DNA of 64,000 nt from Pristionchus mayeri (Eukaryota > Nematoda > Chromadorea > Rhabditida > Neodiplogasteridae): the NCBI GenBank assembly GCA_036245805.1, contig BTRK01000001.1:36094758-36158757 (forward strand). Direction: 5' to 3'. Each line of letters opens with the position of its first letter. Positions within the stretch are counted from its first letter, which is position 1. The translations under genes were made by a program, and so were the position numbers. This document shows positions 1 through 11,604 of this stretch, piece after piece. Under the pieces are notes generated by a model that worked only from the letters and a program-made list of their open reading frames with translations, ran no database searches and was not told the DNA's origin.

Positions 1-469
1 TTTCTCTCTCTCGCAATCTAAGTAGAACAAATGAAGAAAGTAAGCCTCCAAGAAGATGCCACCTCATGACTTCAACTCACCCTATGTCAAATCCACCCGA
101 GCCCTTATTGAATCCATCCGCGTCATTCCTGAAATGATCAAAGATTAAAAAAACAGATTATCCTTTCTTTCTTGATTCATGGATAGCGAAGGAAGATATC
201 AAAAAATAAAGATCAAACGAACGAAGTCCTCCTATCCTCTCGTTTGCGGTCGTTGAAGGAGTTCTGTCTTCTTCCATTCCCGCCTCTATCGAGTGATTCC
301 TCGCTGATGATAGCATGTGTTCAGAATATGAAATGCTTCAAGAGGTCAAAATAGGAATGAAAAACCATCAAAAAAATTCAATAAGAATTCGCGTTTGACT
401 CATTCCTCACTCGGAATTAAAATGGTTCTCATAGTACCCGAAAATAATAGATCAGCAGTCTTTATCACC
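1..469. other. Sequence without a supported gene
   Basis: I see no convincing exon, RNA gene or repeat boundary here. It may hold the 3' end of the RGG-protein gene to the right, but no clear poly(A) signal on the minus strand could be assigned. Confidence 0.4.
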
Positions 470-3400
470 TGTCTGACTCGACCTCCGTCCGCTTCAGTGC
501 ATCACCGTATCCTCTACTTCCTTCATCTCTACCGTATCCTTGACCACTACCGTACCCGCCCCGGTCTCCGCCGCGCCTACGATTATCAATACACAAACTC
601 CTAAACTCCACGTTCGGTACTAGAGTTAATAATTCGGGTCGTCTCCTAAAACTATGCGCTTATTCCACCCGTCGAATGTGTGTAATGAAGAATAAACGAT
701 TTCCCAAATTACGAACTCTACTCGACACTCACCCTCGGAATCCGTCAGCATCTTCTGGGAATAAACGCCCCCTCTCGAATCCTCGGTCATTTCTTGAAAT
801 GGATTGTCTCTGACCTCTCGCTCTCTACCTCTTCCTCTATTCACCCACTCCCTAAACTACAATTTCCAAAAAAAAATCATCATCTTCCATGCTACTTACC
901 TTCCACCTGAGTCCCTCTCCTGCGCTCTGTCTCCTTCGAAATGGACTCCTCTACGTTCTCCATAGTCATATCCGCCTCGGCCTCCTCCGAAATTTAAAGT
1001 ATTTTCAACTTTAATTAAGTATAGGGCATCAAACACAGTGATTGAATATTCTGAGATAACTCTCGTAAAGGTTCTTCTTTGATTATAATTTGCCTAGTGC
1101 TTGAAACAACAATCTCAATTGGCTCTAGACCCCAAGCATTATTGCTGACAAAATTTTCACTCACCCACTGTAGCCTCCTCGTCCTCCCGAGAAACCTTCC
1201 CTGTCCACTTCTCTTCCTCTTCCAGAGTTGAATCCTTCGAACCTATCTTCCCTTCCGTCTCCACCCTTGCCCTTGGAAGAGAATCCGAAAACATCATCCC
1301 GAACTCCTCCACTTCCTTCATTTCTTCCTCCTCTCCCATCGTCCTTTTCCCTTCTCCCATTATCTCGATCGCCTCTTCCTCGATCATCGAATGTATCTCT
1401 TCCTCTTCCCTCTTCCTTCTCTCCTCTTCTTTCATCCATCTCTCCTCTTCCTCCCTCTCTTCTATCCTCTCCTTCGTCCCTTCCTCCTCTATCCCCGAAA
1501 TATTTTGTTCCTCCTCCACCTGCTCTGTACTCGGTGAATGCGCTCTTTCGATCTTCGAATCCGTCTTTTCCAACTCCATCATTCATTCCTCCTCTTCCTC
1601 CATCTTTTCCTTCACCCATTCCTCCTCTATCTCTCTCCCGATCACCTCCTCTTTCATCTCTTTCTTCGCGACGATCTGTTCCTCTTCCTCCTGAGAATCC
1701 TTCAGCTCCTCGTCTTCCTTCATCCCGATCTCCTCCTCTAACTCCTCCTCTTCCTTCTTCCTCTTCTCTCTGACCTCCACGCTTTGCGAACACTCCTTTC
1801 CCTCCATCCTCTCCTTTTCCTGCTCCGAAATATCCTCCTTTTCCACCATCACGTCCGCCTCTTTCTTCCTCTGCTCTTCTTCCTTCATCGTTCATTTCAT
1901 CTCTCTTCACTCCAAATCCTCTTCCTCCTCGTCCTCCCTCATCCTCATTCCTTCCTCTTCCTCCTCTGTCATCATCATTCCGATTTCTGCCCTCGCCATA
2001 TCTTCCACCGCTCACTCCTCGTCCGAACGAATCACGATCTCCTCTTCCTTCTTCAGTCCTACTTTCGCCTCCTCTTCCCGTTCTTTCCTCTCTGTCTCCT
2101 CCTCTTCCTTCATTCCGATAGTCACCTCCTCTTCCACTCTCTCGCTCTCCTCCTCTTCCCTCATCCCTCTCTTCTCTTCCTCCTCTTCCATCCTCCCTCT
2201 CCTCTCTTCCTCCTCTATCTCCTCTTCTTTCTCCATAGTATCCGCCTCCTATCCCTCCACATCCTCCGAAGCCGCCGCGTTGACCTCCTCTTCCAGTGTC
2301 CTCGTCTCTCGGCCTTCCAAAGACTCCTGAAAGAGTGACTTACTATACTTACATATTTCAACTCCCCTCCTCTTTCAGTTGGTGAAAGGCAACATTAATG
2401 ATTATGATTGTTTTCTTGCATTAAAAATGTGATGATTGTGCTCACCTCTTCCTTCTCCTCTGTTTTCCCCTCGGTCGTCGAATTGGTCACCACCTGAGGA
2501 TCAATAATTTCTGGCAATTCATCCTTCTACCTCCTTAACCCTACTAGATTTCAGCAAGTTATGCCACAGTCAATTCGTACTATGCACTCTCTCACAGCTC
2601 AACCGGCCGAGAAACTGGGTGAAATGAAAAAAAAATCCGGGATTTCGAAATCTTTCTGAGTGGAGCTTTGAGGGATAGATTGCACAAGATGGATAATGGG
2701 AAAGTTCGAAAGCAAGACCACCACTGCTTGAGATTCTGCAGTTCAAATGCAGCAGAGTAGACTCTCTTTCTATCTCACCAATTTCAATGACAGCACATGC
2801 CACTAATACAAATGCTTACGGGTCTGTCTGTCGTCGTCCCTCTTCGAAGCTGTCCCTCTGTCATCAAAGTAGCTCCAGCTTGAGCCTCCTTGGTTATTCG
2901 ATGTTCCTGAACAGTGCTATGATTTCTTGTACCAGTTCCGAGTAAACCAACTAAAAATTCAATATTTTCGAATATCATAGTTTTAGAATATCAGCCACCA
3001 AATAGGCCGAATTTCATATTTTTTTAAGAATTTCATAGAAAATGAGACGATCAATTGATACGGTGTTCTCGATCAAATAGAGCATCCCTGTACATTATAG
3101 ATATTCTAAAATCTCGAGGGGTCAGAAGAGTGTTAATCCGCTTCTTCCGATTACACAAAAAGAGCAGCTGGCCCAGATTAGGAGGTACTGTGTGGCCTCT
3201 TCTCTCATCTAGTGTAATTTATAACAGCTGCACATGTTGATATTTTTATATGTTTGTTTATTTTTCTAATATTTTTTTACTCACCAACATTCGCCCTTCT
3301 GATTGGTGGAGGTCGGCCGGGCGAGAAATCTCTGCCGAAGTAGCCTGAAAATACACGAGGTGGGATGAGAACTATGACGTCATGCCGCCTTTGATATATG

Positions 3401-3720
3401 ACGTCATAGTTCTCATCCGACCTAGTACCCCTTAAAACGAACCCATCTAGGATTATTTCTATCGGAGAGTAAAGACAAAAGTAGCGGGAGAACCCTGTTT
3501 TGCCTGCGTGATCTAGTTACGAATACCAATTTGGTCGAAGGATCAGAAAGTATAAACAAATTTTTGAATCGGACATTTAAAATGTTGCACATACAAATAC
3601 CGAGTCCTTGGTATGATTTTCGAAATTGAGAACGGAGAAACTAGAGGATAGAATGAGAGTAATAATTCACCTCCTGTTCCTCTGAAGCGCCGATCTCCCA
3701 TTGGGTATGGTGATGATGCG
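470..3720 (-). CDS. Arg/Gly-rich (RGG-box) low-complexity protein, multi-exon, 5' end not found
   Basis: Seen: minus-strand exons at about 3671-3720, 3285-3344, 2820-2906, 2446-2493 and 1165-2326 have good acceptors and GT donors, and their reading phases join without a break. The largest encodes about 387 residues made almost wholly of Gly, Arg, Asp and Glu with repeated RGG, GRGG and DRGG motifs. Further RGG-type segments lie near 886-985 (FGGGRGGYDYG), 735-840 (NRGRGRERE) and 470-545 (RGGDRGGYGSG), but their exact joins did not resolve. Known: RGG boxes bind RNA, are arginine-methylated and are common in FUS-like, fibrillarin-like and P-granule proteins. Inference: an RNA-binding or condensate-forming protein. 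No RRM or helicase domain is visible, so the family cannot be named. The first exon found starts in mid-codon, so more 5' exons must exist upstream of 3720. A decayed hairpin element (about 620-720) lies between the last two segments. Confidence 0.6.
620..720. repeat. Degenerate hairpin MITE (TAGAGTTCG family)
   Basis: A partial palindrome whose ends read TAGAGTTA and CGAACTCTA, with AATTCGGG and CAAATTACG inside. It matches the terminal sequences of the copies at 4540-4653 and 35591-35696. Confidence 0.45.
3357..3430. repeat. Short palindrome with paired TGACGTCA cores
   Basis: An inverted repeat with arms reading GGATGAGAACTATGACGTCA around a TTTGATATA centre. The same design recurs at 34226-34290, 43886-43980 and 47054-47143, so this is a dispersed palindromic family. 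Confidence 0.6.
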
Positions 3721-4539
3721 CTGAAAGTAAAACTTTATGAAATTTTGTCGATATTTTGACGAAATCCAGCACGAATTTACAGATACAAACGAACAGGATA
3801 AAAAATGAACTTGAGGAATCTGGAATGCACATGCGCATAGACATGGGTATCAGAGATCAAAGATTGCAATTTCTGGGCATCATTTACGTCAGGACTATTC
3901 TCTACTCTGCTTATGTGTCTGCTCCCCATCTCCCTCTCATCGCTCCAATCGCAGGCCTCTATCACTTTAAAGGTCGGGCATCGTTACTCATCCCGAGTAA
4001 TCGTCTGGCTCTCTCCTGTTTACGTGATCTCTTGCTTTCTCTAACCTGCGGGATCGCCTGCCTCTCTCTCTCGTTACTATGCTCTCTCGCTTTCTCTAAC
4101 GTACGAGATGTATTCAGAAGAGCACAGAACCTTGCCACCCCTGCCTAGCTTATATGGCTTCTCACGAGAGGGGTATATCAACTAATAAGAAGGTTGAATG
4201 GAAGTACGCTATCTGATGAGGAGTAGTACAGTGGGAGTTGCAAACAAGCTACTAGGGCTTCGCACGGATTAGGTATTTCAACTAATGGGAAGGGTAAGTT
4301 CGGTGAGTAGAGGAGTCTATTAGAATTTGTGAGATTTAAATTGCTGGAAATGAACAAGGATGACTGCATTAACGATATGATGTCAGATGAGCAAGAGATA
4401 TAAGAATTAATTGATATTAGAGTCGGCTATGCAAGAAACAACTGTCTTAAATCTGAGATGTTGTCTTTTCTCATCAGTCTAATTGGTGAGAGCGTATACA
4501 GAATGAGAAGAAGTGCATTTCTAGCGAAACCATCCCCAG
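3721..4539. other. Intron or 5' flank of the RGG gene with decayed repeats
   Basis: No exon could be phased here. Positions 3990-4110 contain diverged copies of the hairpin-family arm (AGTAATCGTCTGGCTCTC, then CTCTCGCTTTCTCTAAC), similar to the element at 34601-34696. Confidence 0.4.
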
Positions 4540-4653
4540 CATAGAGTTCGTAATTCGGGCCTTCGTCTCTTCATTTTACACACTCTCTCGACCGGTCGAA
4601 TGGCGAGATAGTGTGTAGAATGAAGAGACCGTGGTTTAATTTCTCGAACTCTA
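4540..4653. repeat. Hairpin MITE, TAGAGTTCG family, with 8-bp target duplication
   Basis: A long palindrome: the arms TAGAGTTCG...TCTCTTCATTTTACACAC pair with GTGTGTAGAATGAAGAGA...CGAACTCTA around a loop near ACCGGTCG. The flanks are ATCCCCAG (4532-4539) and ATCCCTAG (4654-4661), an 8-bp target duplication with one mismatch. Confidence 0.65.
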
Positions 4654-4663
4654 ATCCCTAGCA

Positions 4664-4664
<1 letters not shown>

Positions 4665-4691
<27 letters not shown>
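4665..4691. repeat. (CT)n microsatellite
   Basis: A pure CT dinucleotide run followed by a T tract. Confidence 0.8.
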
Positions 4692-4697
<6 letters not shown>

Positions 4698-4739
4698 CAA
4701 CGAGATACATAATTTCAAGATCTACTATTCCTGAGTTTT

Positions 4740-5800
4740 CAGCACCAAGATGTGTGGGACATGAATTTCTAGCGCTAATATCGAAGGGAAGAGGGAACTG
4801 GCAGAAAGAAACTAGGCGTGCTTATTTGCTCAATAGCTGTAACCTGAGTACGGGGCCATGAGTTTCGCTTTTTCGCGCGCTCTCTTTCTTTGGCGGTTTG
4901 AGTTAGAAGCATAACCAATAGAGTTTGAAAATTAGGCTTTCATCTCTTTATTTATCTATATTGCTCGCGTGAAGAGAGAATTTGGAAGATGAGAAAATTA
5001 TCCGAATTTCGATCTGTTCAAGCAATCAACAGTGCAATACGCATCTGAACCGCTCTCGGGAGAGAGATTGACATGAAGAGCAGAAAGGGAAATTAGGTCG
5101 GTAATCGATGAATTTGTACGATTCAAAGACGTCTAGTCATCGGAGGATGCCGGAGGAGCGAGGGGGGGGAGGAGGAGAGAGGTGAGGAGGAGAGGGAGGA
5201 GGAAAAGAAAAGCAGAAAGGACGTGAATAATCGTTCTCTATCATGTCATTCTCCTTCCACTCTCGTCAATCACTGAACTGTACACTATTCTCTCTCGTAA
5301 TCGAAAAGAACGAAAAAAATCAGCAAATTTAAAGAGTTCCATTTTTTTCAGTTCCACTCTACATTGGAGTATCTGGCAGAGGAAAGCGGTTTGGAAACTG
5401 AAAGGTAGAGCGAGGTGGAAGAGAGTGAAAAGATCACGGGGAGAAAGATACTCCGCTGAACGAGAACAGTTTATACACGTGGAGGGAGACGAATGAAAGA
5501 AAGAGGGAGAAGGAGAGTTTATCCCTTTGTGAAAGGCACAACGGAACAGATGTTCTCTGCAGAGATTGCAAATAGAGCTCGATGCCACGGTCTCCTCAGT
5601 ACGTTCTAGCCACTAGTTCAAACCAGTCGGTTGAAAAGTTGAAAAAAAAGACAGTTATGCGAATTTTGAACTCAAGTAGGAGGCGCTAGTACATTTATCG
5701 CGAATGAAGGAGTTAGAGGACGATTCATAACAGGGCAAAACGACGACATGTTTGTTTGTCACGTCAGGAAAGGTAGACAGGCAGACAAAGATAGAGAGCA
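4740..5800. other. Non-coding stretch, no gene supported
   Basis: Mixed sequence with a G-rich purine block near 5155-5215. No phased exons were found on either strand. Confidence 0.4.
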
Positions 5801-5911
5801 CTGGTGATGCCAAAACGGCGCGCGCTCTCCTCGTTTCACACGCTCTCTCGCCGTTCAGATAGAGCGAGAGAGCGTGTGAAACGAGGAGTGCGCGCGCCGT
5901 TTTGGCATCAC
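5800..5911. repeat. Perfect hairpin MITE, GTGATGCC family, 8-bp target duplication
   Basis: A nearly perfect palindrome of about 108 bp. GTGATGCCAAAACGGCGCGC at one end pairs with the inverse at the other, and the inner arms include CTCCTCGTTTCACACGCTCT. TAGAGAGC flanks it on both sides (5792-5799 and 5912-5919). A sister copy lies at 30037-30148. Confidence 0.8.
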
Positions 5912-5919
5912 TAGAGAGC

Positions 5920-7780
5920 ATGCGTGTCAGATAGACAGAGGGCGCCTTTTTTGCTTCTAAACTTTACGCGCCTATCGCGAGCACTGTGAGAGTAGGTATG
6001 GCTTCGCAACATGCGGCTCTTTTCGTTCTATCTCACCGGGTTGACCGACGAGATAGCACGCAGAATGAAGAGAGTTCCTTCTCGGCCAATGCTAGTGCAT
6101 AGCTGATAACGACAAGAAGGGAACGTCAATCCTACGACCGAAATTGACTTTAGTAATGGGATCTCGCGGGGGGAACGACAGCTAAAGTGTATTCCTCCTT
6201 CAGGATTCGGCGTTGCCTAGATACCCCGGAGGATGTTGGGGGGGGGGGGGGGGGGGTAGGAGCAGGTGGGGATGAGGAAGAGGCGGATGAACGGGCGAAG
6301 GAAGAGAGGGTGAAAGGGGGAGGGTAAGAGGGAGAGAGAGGGAGAGAGGTGGGAGGGAGAGGGAGGAAGGATCAGAAGGGGAGGTGAGATGAGAAGGTGG
6401 AGAGAAAGAAAGGGATGGGCGATTCTCCTGTTTTAGTTACCGTCTGCCTGGTATGTTTCTTTTTGCTACCCTCTCCTCTTCTTTCCTTTCTATCTCTCTC
6501 ATCCTCCCCTCTATCTTGACACCCCTCCTTGTGCGCCAAGAATGAAGGGGAAAGGTGAAACATGGGCAGGAGAGAATTTCCCTGTCAGTTTCCTTTTTCA
6601 CCCTCCATCTCTCTCTCTCCTACAGATCTGAATCACAATAGGTAGCTCCTCTGTTAAGTACGACTCTTTACGAACATAAGGAACAAGGGAACACTTGGAT
6701 ATTTGAATAGCCCTCTACCACTCATGCACTGGTAGTCGTCCCTGAATCACGAGTGGTTGAGGTATATTTCAGTTGGAGAAACAAAACCGTGATCTCTTCA
6801 ACACACTCCTTCGACGCTCGATGGACCATGGGAGTAAAAATAAAGAGGTGTTGATCGGAATTTCGAAATGTAGAAGGTAGAGTGAGCGAAGGAGAAAGAC
6901 CGAGGCTCTTTCAGCTGTATGCAACAACAACCAATCAATAATTATCACTAATTAGAGTAATTAAAATGGGCGGGAAACACAAGCTTTGAAAATAGGGGAA
7001 AAAGGGCGTGCGAAGGAGAGACACGTCGTAACTTTCCACTGCATTGAATGGGGAACTGATGACTAATTAGGGCGGGAAGAGTGTTTACAAATCCAGAGGT
7101 AGTAGTAGCGTTGGCAACTCGAGACATGCATCGAGACCACTACATTTCCCTCTCCAAGGACTGCGAAATTTGGCGACTGGGAGTAGCGGAGTCGCAACCT
7201 TGCCTCACTTTGACACCCCCTAGACAAAATTCTGCCAAATGATGCAAATTCCGAGCATTTGAAAGACTGTCTGACATCACTCAGCAATTCCTCCTGCACG
7301 CCTTACAAGGATAGATTCAATTTCGCCTAATGATGCTCTTGAAGGTAACTCTTCAAGTAAAGTTCGAAAATTGAACTTAAGAAGCCGTATCTCTCACGTC
7401 TCATGGTCTGCGCTTCTAAATCAATGTAATTTCACACAAAGTATTCCTAGTGAATCGATAATACGCGTGCCCCAGCGAACTACCGTACGCCTCTGACGTC
7501 ATTCTACAGATATTTTTGCAGCACACAGTCTGAATTCTCGATCGTCACGAGAGACGTTGGCGATGTCGGAGCGGAGAAGGTGCGTGAGAAACCTGAGATC
7601 AAAGATCAAGAGGGAGCAGCAATTGGTGACGTGCAATTCGTGCTCGCCCACCGATCGAGAGGCCGCGCAGTGAGGGAAATGAGGGGGAATTGGATGCGTT
7701 ATTGCGCGTTCGAAATCAACAAGTGCATATGGACATGAGGTTGTACTCCCATCAGTGAGGCTGAAGTATTGATCGGTGGT
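5920..7780. other. Non-coding stretch with degenerate hairpin and G-rich tracts
   Basis: No phased exons. A decayed hairpin of the same general family lies at about 6020-6085. Purine-rich sequence follows the poly-G at 6238 up to about 6370. Confidence 0.4.
6238..6256 (+). repeat. Poly-G tract of 19 G
   Basis: Nineteen consecutive G followed by TAGG and more G-rich sequence. Poly-G runs this long can form quadruplexes. Confidence 0.85.
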
Positions 7781-7790
7781 TTCTGGTAAC

Positions 7791-7990
7791 GTAGCATGGT
7801 CGTACAGCAGCTGATGTTATCGTAAGCTGATCTCTCCTTGGTCTTGTTGTCGTCGATATAGTAGCCTGGTCCCGCAGCAACTGATTTAATTATAAGCTTA
7901 TCTGGCCTTGGTTTTTCGTTCCTGGTACGGTAGCATGGTCGAAAAAAACTGATGAGCCCGCGCTCTCATTTTGATCTTTGATCAACCATA
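7791..7990. repeat. About 70-bp tandem repeat, three units
   Basis: GTAGCATGGTC or GTAGCCTGGTC recurs at 7791, 7861 and 7930, each followed by AACTGAT-like sequence and TTGG. The monomer is related to the 71-bp repeats at 9485-10065. Confidence 0.6.
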
Positions 7991-8414
7991 GTTCATGCAT
8001 TCATGACCCCTACTCCGGGAGCAGGTATTATCGGATTACGGTCCATAGTGTTGTTGAGGTAATTGTTGGGGGACCAGATAACAATTGCGGCCTCTCCTAC
8101 TGTAGCACCTCTTCCATTTGTAGGTTACCGTAGACCAATATACCGTAACACCAATACTGTGGTCACACCTTATGAAGGCACCCGATCCCGGAAACCGATC
8201 ATGTATGACCTCTTTAAGTATACTGTAATCTAAACATAATGCTCTGACAACCGTTAAACCCGAACACTAACTGATTTTTAAAAGCTTTTTTAAAAGTGAT
8301 CTTATTTTTGACTCATACAGGGTGCGGAGAAAGTACTTTGACATGGATTTAACCATGTATCTTCCTTCAATGGCGTCGAATTTTTTTGAAACAGTACACA
8401 TTATTTATCAGAGA

Positions 8415-9045
8415 CAGTAGGAAGATAACAACATGATATTACTCGATTTGACCTCCATTGGCCTTGACGACAGCCTTGAGACGAGAAGGGAATGACTCGA
8501 TGACAGATCGCAGGTAGTGGGTATCGATTTTCTTCCATGCATTCTGGAGGGACTTCTTGAGGCTATCCAAACTTTGGTGGCGAACAGAGCAAGCATTCTT
8601 CTCCAGTACCGACCACACACTGAAGTCAAGGGGAGAGAGATCCGGACTGTTCGAGGGCCATTCATCGGATGGAATGAAGTCGGGCAAATGGGTGGTGCAC
8701 CAGTTCTGGGTCAGTTTTGCGGAATGAGCGGGGGCAGAATCCTGCTGGAAGGTCCAATGACGTCCTTTGAATTGGGAGCGAGACCAAGGAAGGAGGTTCT
8801 TCTACAGAATCTTCTTGATGTAGTAGTTCTTGTCCACCTTCACACCGGGCTTGACGAAGACGAGGGGGGTCTTGCCAGTCGCATAGACCCCTGCCCAAAC
8901 CATCACCGATTGCGGGTGGGAAACACGTGAGACAGTTCTTCCTCGGGCATTGGCTTGCTGACTTGGCTTGGCAATGATCCTCGTGTTCTGACTGTTGAAG
9001 ACCTGCTCCACCGTGAACACCTTCTCATCCGAGTTTTTTGCTTGC
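8415..9045 (-). pseudogene. Truncated mariner-family (DD37D, maT-like) transposase
   Basis: Minus-strand reading from about 9040 down to the stop near 8436. Seen: a first catalytic Asp in SDEKVFTVEQVF, a second in QQDSAPAHSA, and a third in NSPDLSPLDF, with 37 residues between the second and third, which is the DD37D pattern of maT-type Tc1/mariner elements. The N-terminal DNA-binding half is missing upstream of SDEK, and a TAG stop (8802-8804) interrupts the same frame. The sequence upstream of 9045 does not resemble a transposase. Known: the family cuts and pastes DNA into TA sites. This copy cannot make an active enzyme. Confidence 0.8.
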
Positions 9046-9484
9046 AAAGACCACAGAGATAAAATCAACAAAAAATCTGGTATGTGCATAATTTCAAGCT
9101 CTACAATCTGGGAAAGTTTGGAGAGAAGCAAAAAAATGTACGCTCAACTTAGAAATTAAAAACTGGTCCACTATGCGTTTGCTGCAACGGTCGCAAAAGT
9201 GAAAAATGAACAAGATGCTCCAAAATCGTTTATTTGATCATAGAAACACTTTTGCGAGCAAATATCACCACTTTAATCGGTCAAAACATCAATTACCAAT
9301 GACCTACGTCTAAAGTTTGCAGCAGCCTGCTGCGGCTGCAGCACACATACAAAATCTGAAACTTCAGTTTTAGTCTAGTCTAGTCAAGTACTAAGAGGAA
9401 ACATAATTTGCAAGATTTCCTAAAATTTGAATGTCAACTGAAAATGCCCATTTGTTCCGATTCTTCTCGTGAGAGGCCTGATAT

Positions 9485-10065
9485 GTGCGTATTATCGGAT
9501 GCAAATGAAAGCTAATATTAATTTGATGTTTGATCGCTAGCATAGTACCTGATGTATGATAATTGTGAGCGTCTGACTTTGATCTTTGATCTTTGATTTA
9601 TTGTTCTTTAGTCTAGGTGCATAGAAACTGATGTAATTGAAAGCTAGTACGATTTTGATGTTTGATCTCTTGCTCTGTGGTCTAGGTAGATAGTACCTAA
9701 TGTATGATAATTGAAAGCGTCCGACTTTGGTCTTTGATCTCTTGTTCTGTGGTCTAGGTACATAATAGCTGATTCAATTGAAAGCGTCTGACTTTGCCTT
9801 TGATCTTTGATTTATTGTTCTTTAGTCTAGGTGCATAGAAACTGATGTAATTGAAAGCTAGTATGATTTTGATGTTTGATCTCTTGCTCTGTGGTCTAGG
9901 TAGATAGTACCTAATGTATGATAATTGAAAGCGTCCGACTTTGGTCTTTGATCTCTTGTTCTGTGGTCTAGGTACATAATAGCTGATTCAATTGAAAGCG
10001 TCTGACTTTGCCTTTGATCTCTCGCTCTGTAGTCCGGACGCATAGCAACTATTGATTGAAGCATT
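9485..10065. repeat. 71-bp tandem repeat with a 214-bp higher-order unit
   Basis: GTCTAGGTGCATAGAAACTG begins at 9611 and again at 9825, a 214-bp period built of three roughly 71-bp monomers. Each monomer has a TTTGATCT block, a GGTCTAGGT block and an AATTGAAAGC block. The monomers within a 214-bp unit differ from one another more than the units do, as in satellite higher-order repeats. Confidence 0.75.
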
Positions 10066-10069
10066 ATCC

Positions 10070-10996
10070 AAGTGGACGGAGTTTGAGATTCCTAGATATA
10101 TATGTAGGGACCGCGGAGCTCCGTCCTTTCTGCCGTCCACCATTTTTTGCATTGGGAAAACTCACACACCATCACACCACCATTTTATTTATTTATTTTC
10201 TCAGGTTTATTTTATTTTAATTAATTACTTTTTGCGTACAATCGATAGAGCATCATCTGAAGATACAAATTCTTAACCGAATTAAGTAATTTAGTTTTTG
10301 TAAAATGTAAATAAATGCATTGTTTGAAAATTGCGCTTCACATTTTTTTAATTATTTTTATTTTTCTTTTTAAATCGGAGTGCCCAGTTTTAGTGCTCTA
10401 TTCAGTTGATTGCTCTAAGCATCCTTGCACTCTACAGAGGCACTGGCCATGCTCGGGTTTCGTTCGGAAGCATGGTTTATGGCCTATTTTTGAGACAATG
10501 TTGACATTTTTCTCGGTTAACCTTGATTTTCTCCACTTTTCTGAGTGCCCAGTTTAATTTGAACATATAAACACATGCAGCAACCTCCCCTCTGTCTTAA
10601 ACATGTACAAAAAATGACGGTTCGTCGTTCGGAGACCTTGTTTATAGCAGTGAAAGTCAAAATGAGAGATTGTTCGATTATCGGGCTGTGAAGCAGTAGA
10701 GTGCGATAAATTGACCTTGAGCTCACCGTTCGCATTTGTTATCAAAATAAAACAGCAAAATTTAAAATTAAAAATTCACACAACGCGTTAATTTATTTTT
10801 GAAAACAACCATGTCTCAGAAGTAACAAATTCGCCCCACTCTCTATCAAAAATTACGGTAGATCTCTGGTAAGATGTAATTTTTTTAGAAATAGTTTTAT
10901 TATCGTTATGATTTTTTCGGTGATTATTTTTGTTCATAATCAATCAGCTTTGCGATCCGGTTCGTACTCTCCTCATATTGCCAATATGGTATTGGG

Positions 10997-10998
<2 letters not shown>
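10070..10998. other. AT-rich non-coding stretch
   Basis: No exon could be phased. GAGTGCCCAGTTT occurs at about 10379 and again at about 10542, suggesting a small duplicated segment. Confidence 0.35.
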
Positions 10999-11054
<56 letters not shown>

Positions 11055-11087
11055 CTCTCCCTCTCTCTCTCTCTCTTAAAACAGTCT
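10999..11087. repeat. Long (CT)n microsatellite
   Basis: An almost uninterrupted CT dinucleotide run, just upstream of the acceptor of the unknown gene. It may act as an extended polypyrimidine tract. Confidence 0.85.
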
Positions 11088-11108
11088 TTCCCTAATCTAA
11101 TATTGCAG

Positions 11109-11604
11109 TACCGAGTGCGCGCCTGATGTCGACCTCGAACAAATCGTCCTCCACTCAGCAGCTCGTCTCATGTCGCTGAAAGCGTTCAAAGGAAAGTAAG
11201 GTAGAAGAGCACAGACTACTCTAATCAATACTTCGCAGTTACTGGCCCTACAAGGATTGTTTCACAGTCGAAGTGAACGGAAAGACCTTTGTAAGCCCTT
11301 TTTTCGGCTAATTAGTGTGCTATTAAGCGACAGTAATTTGCAAAATTGCTACAGTCTTCGTTTCAGAGCAATCGCGAACTGAGCAGTGCGCGTCTAGCGG
11401 ATCTTGTGGGCGAATCGATGCACGAACTGTCCATCATCGTGGTCTTCCACAAAAAGGTACTGCAATAGCATGAGATCTCTCTCTCTCTCTCTTCCCCCCT
11501 CTCTCTCTCTCCCACTCTCCCTCTCTCTCTAGAAGCGGACGAGATACGACATGGACAACTACTTGATCATTCGGGTCTTTTTTGTGCGCAAAAATCGCAG
11601 TTAG
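11109..11604 (+). CDS. Unidentified protein, last four exons
   Basis: Exons at 11109-11195, 11239-11290, 11367-11456 and 11533-11604 each have an AG acceptor and GT donor, join in phase, and end at TAG (11602-11604). The segments read VDLEQIVLHSAARLMS, YWPYKDCFTVEVNGKTF, LADLVGESMHELSIIVVF and RYDMDNYLIIRVFFVRKN. About 100 residues are visible. The first exon begins in mid-codon, so upstream exons are missing. Introns are 43-77 bp. The final acceptor is preceded by a CT-rich tract. I do not recognise the family. The small introns and unbroken phase argue for a real or only recently dead gene. Confidence 0.55.

Noticed and set aside
1157..2338. Plus-strand Ser/Pro/Leu-rich and minus-strand Glu-rich frames opposite or shifted from the RGG exon
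   Set aside because: These are frame shadows of the RGG coding exon. Only the RGG frame joins in phase with neighbouring exons.
9485..10065. Regular repeats resembling a CRISPR array
   Set aside because: Units are contiguous 71-bp tandem copies with a 214-bp higher-order period, not short repeats separated by unique spacers, and the genome is eukaryotic.
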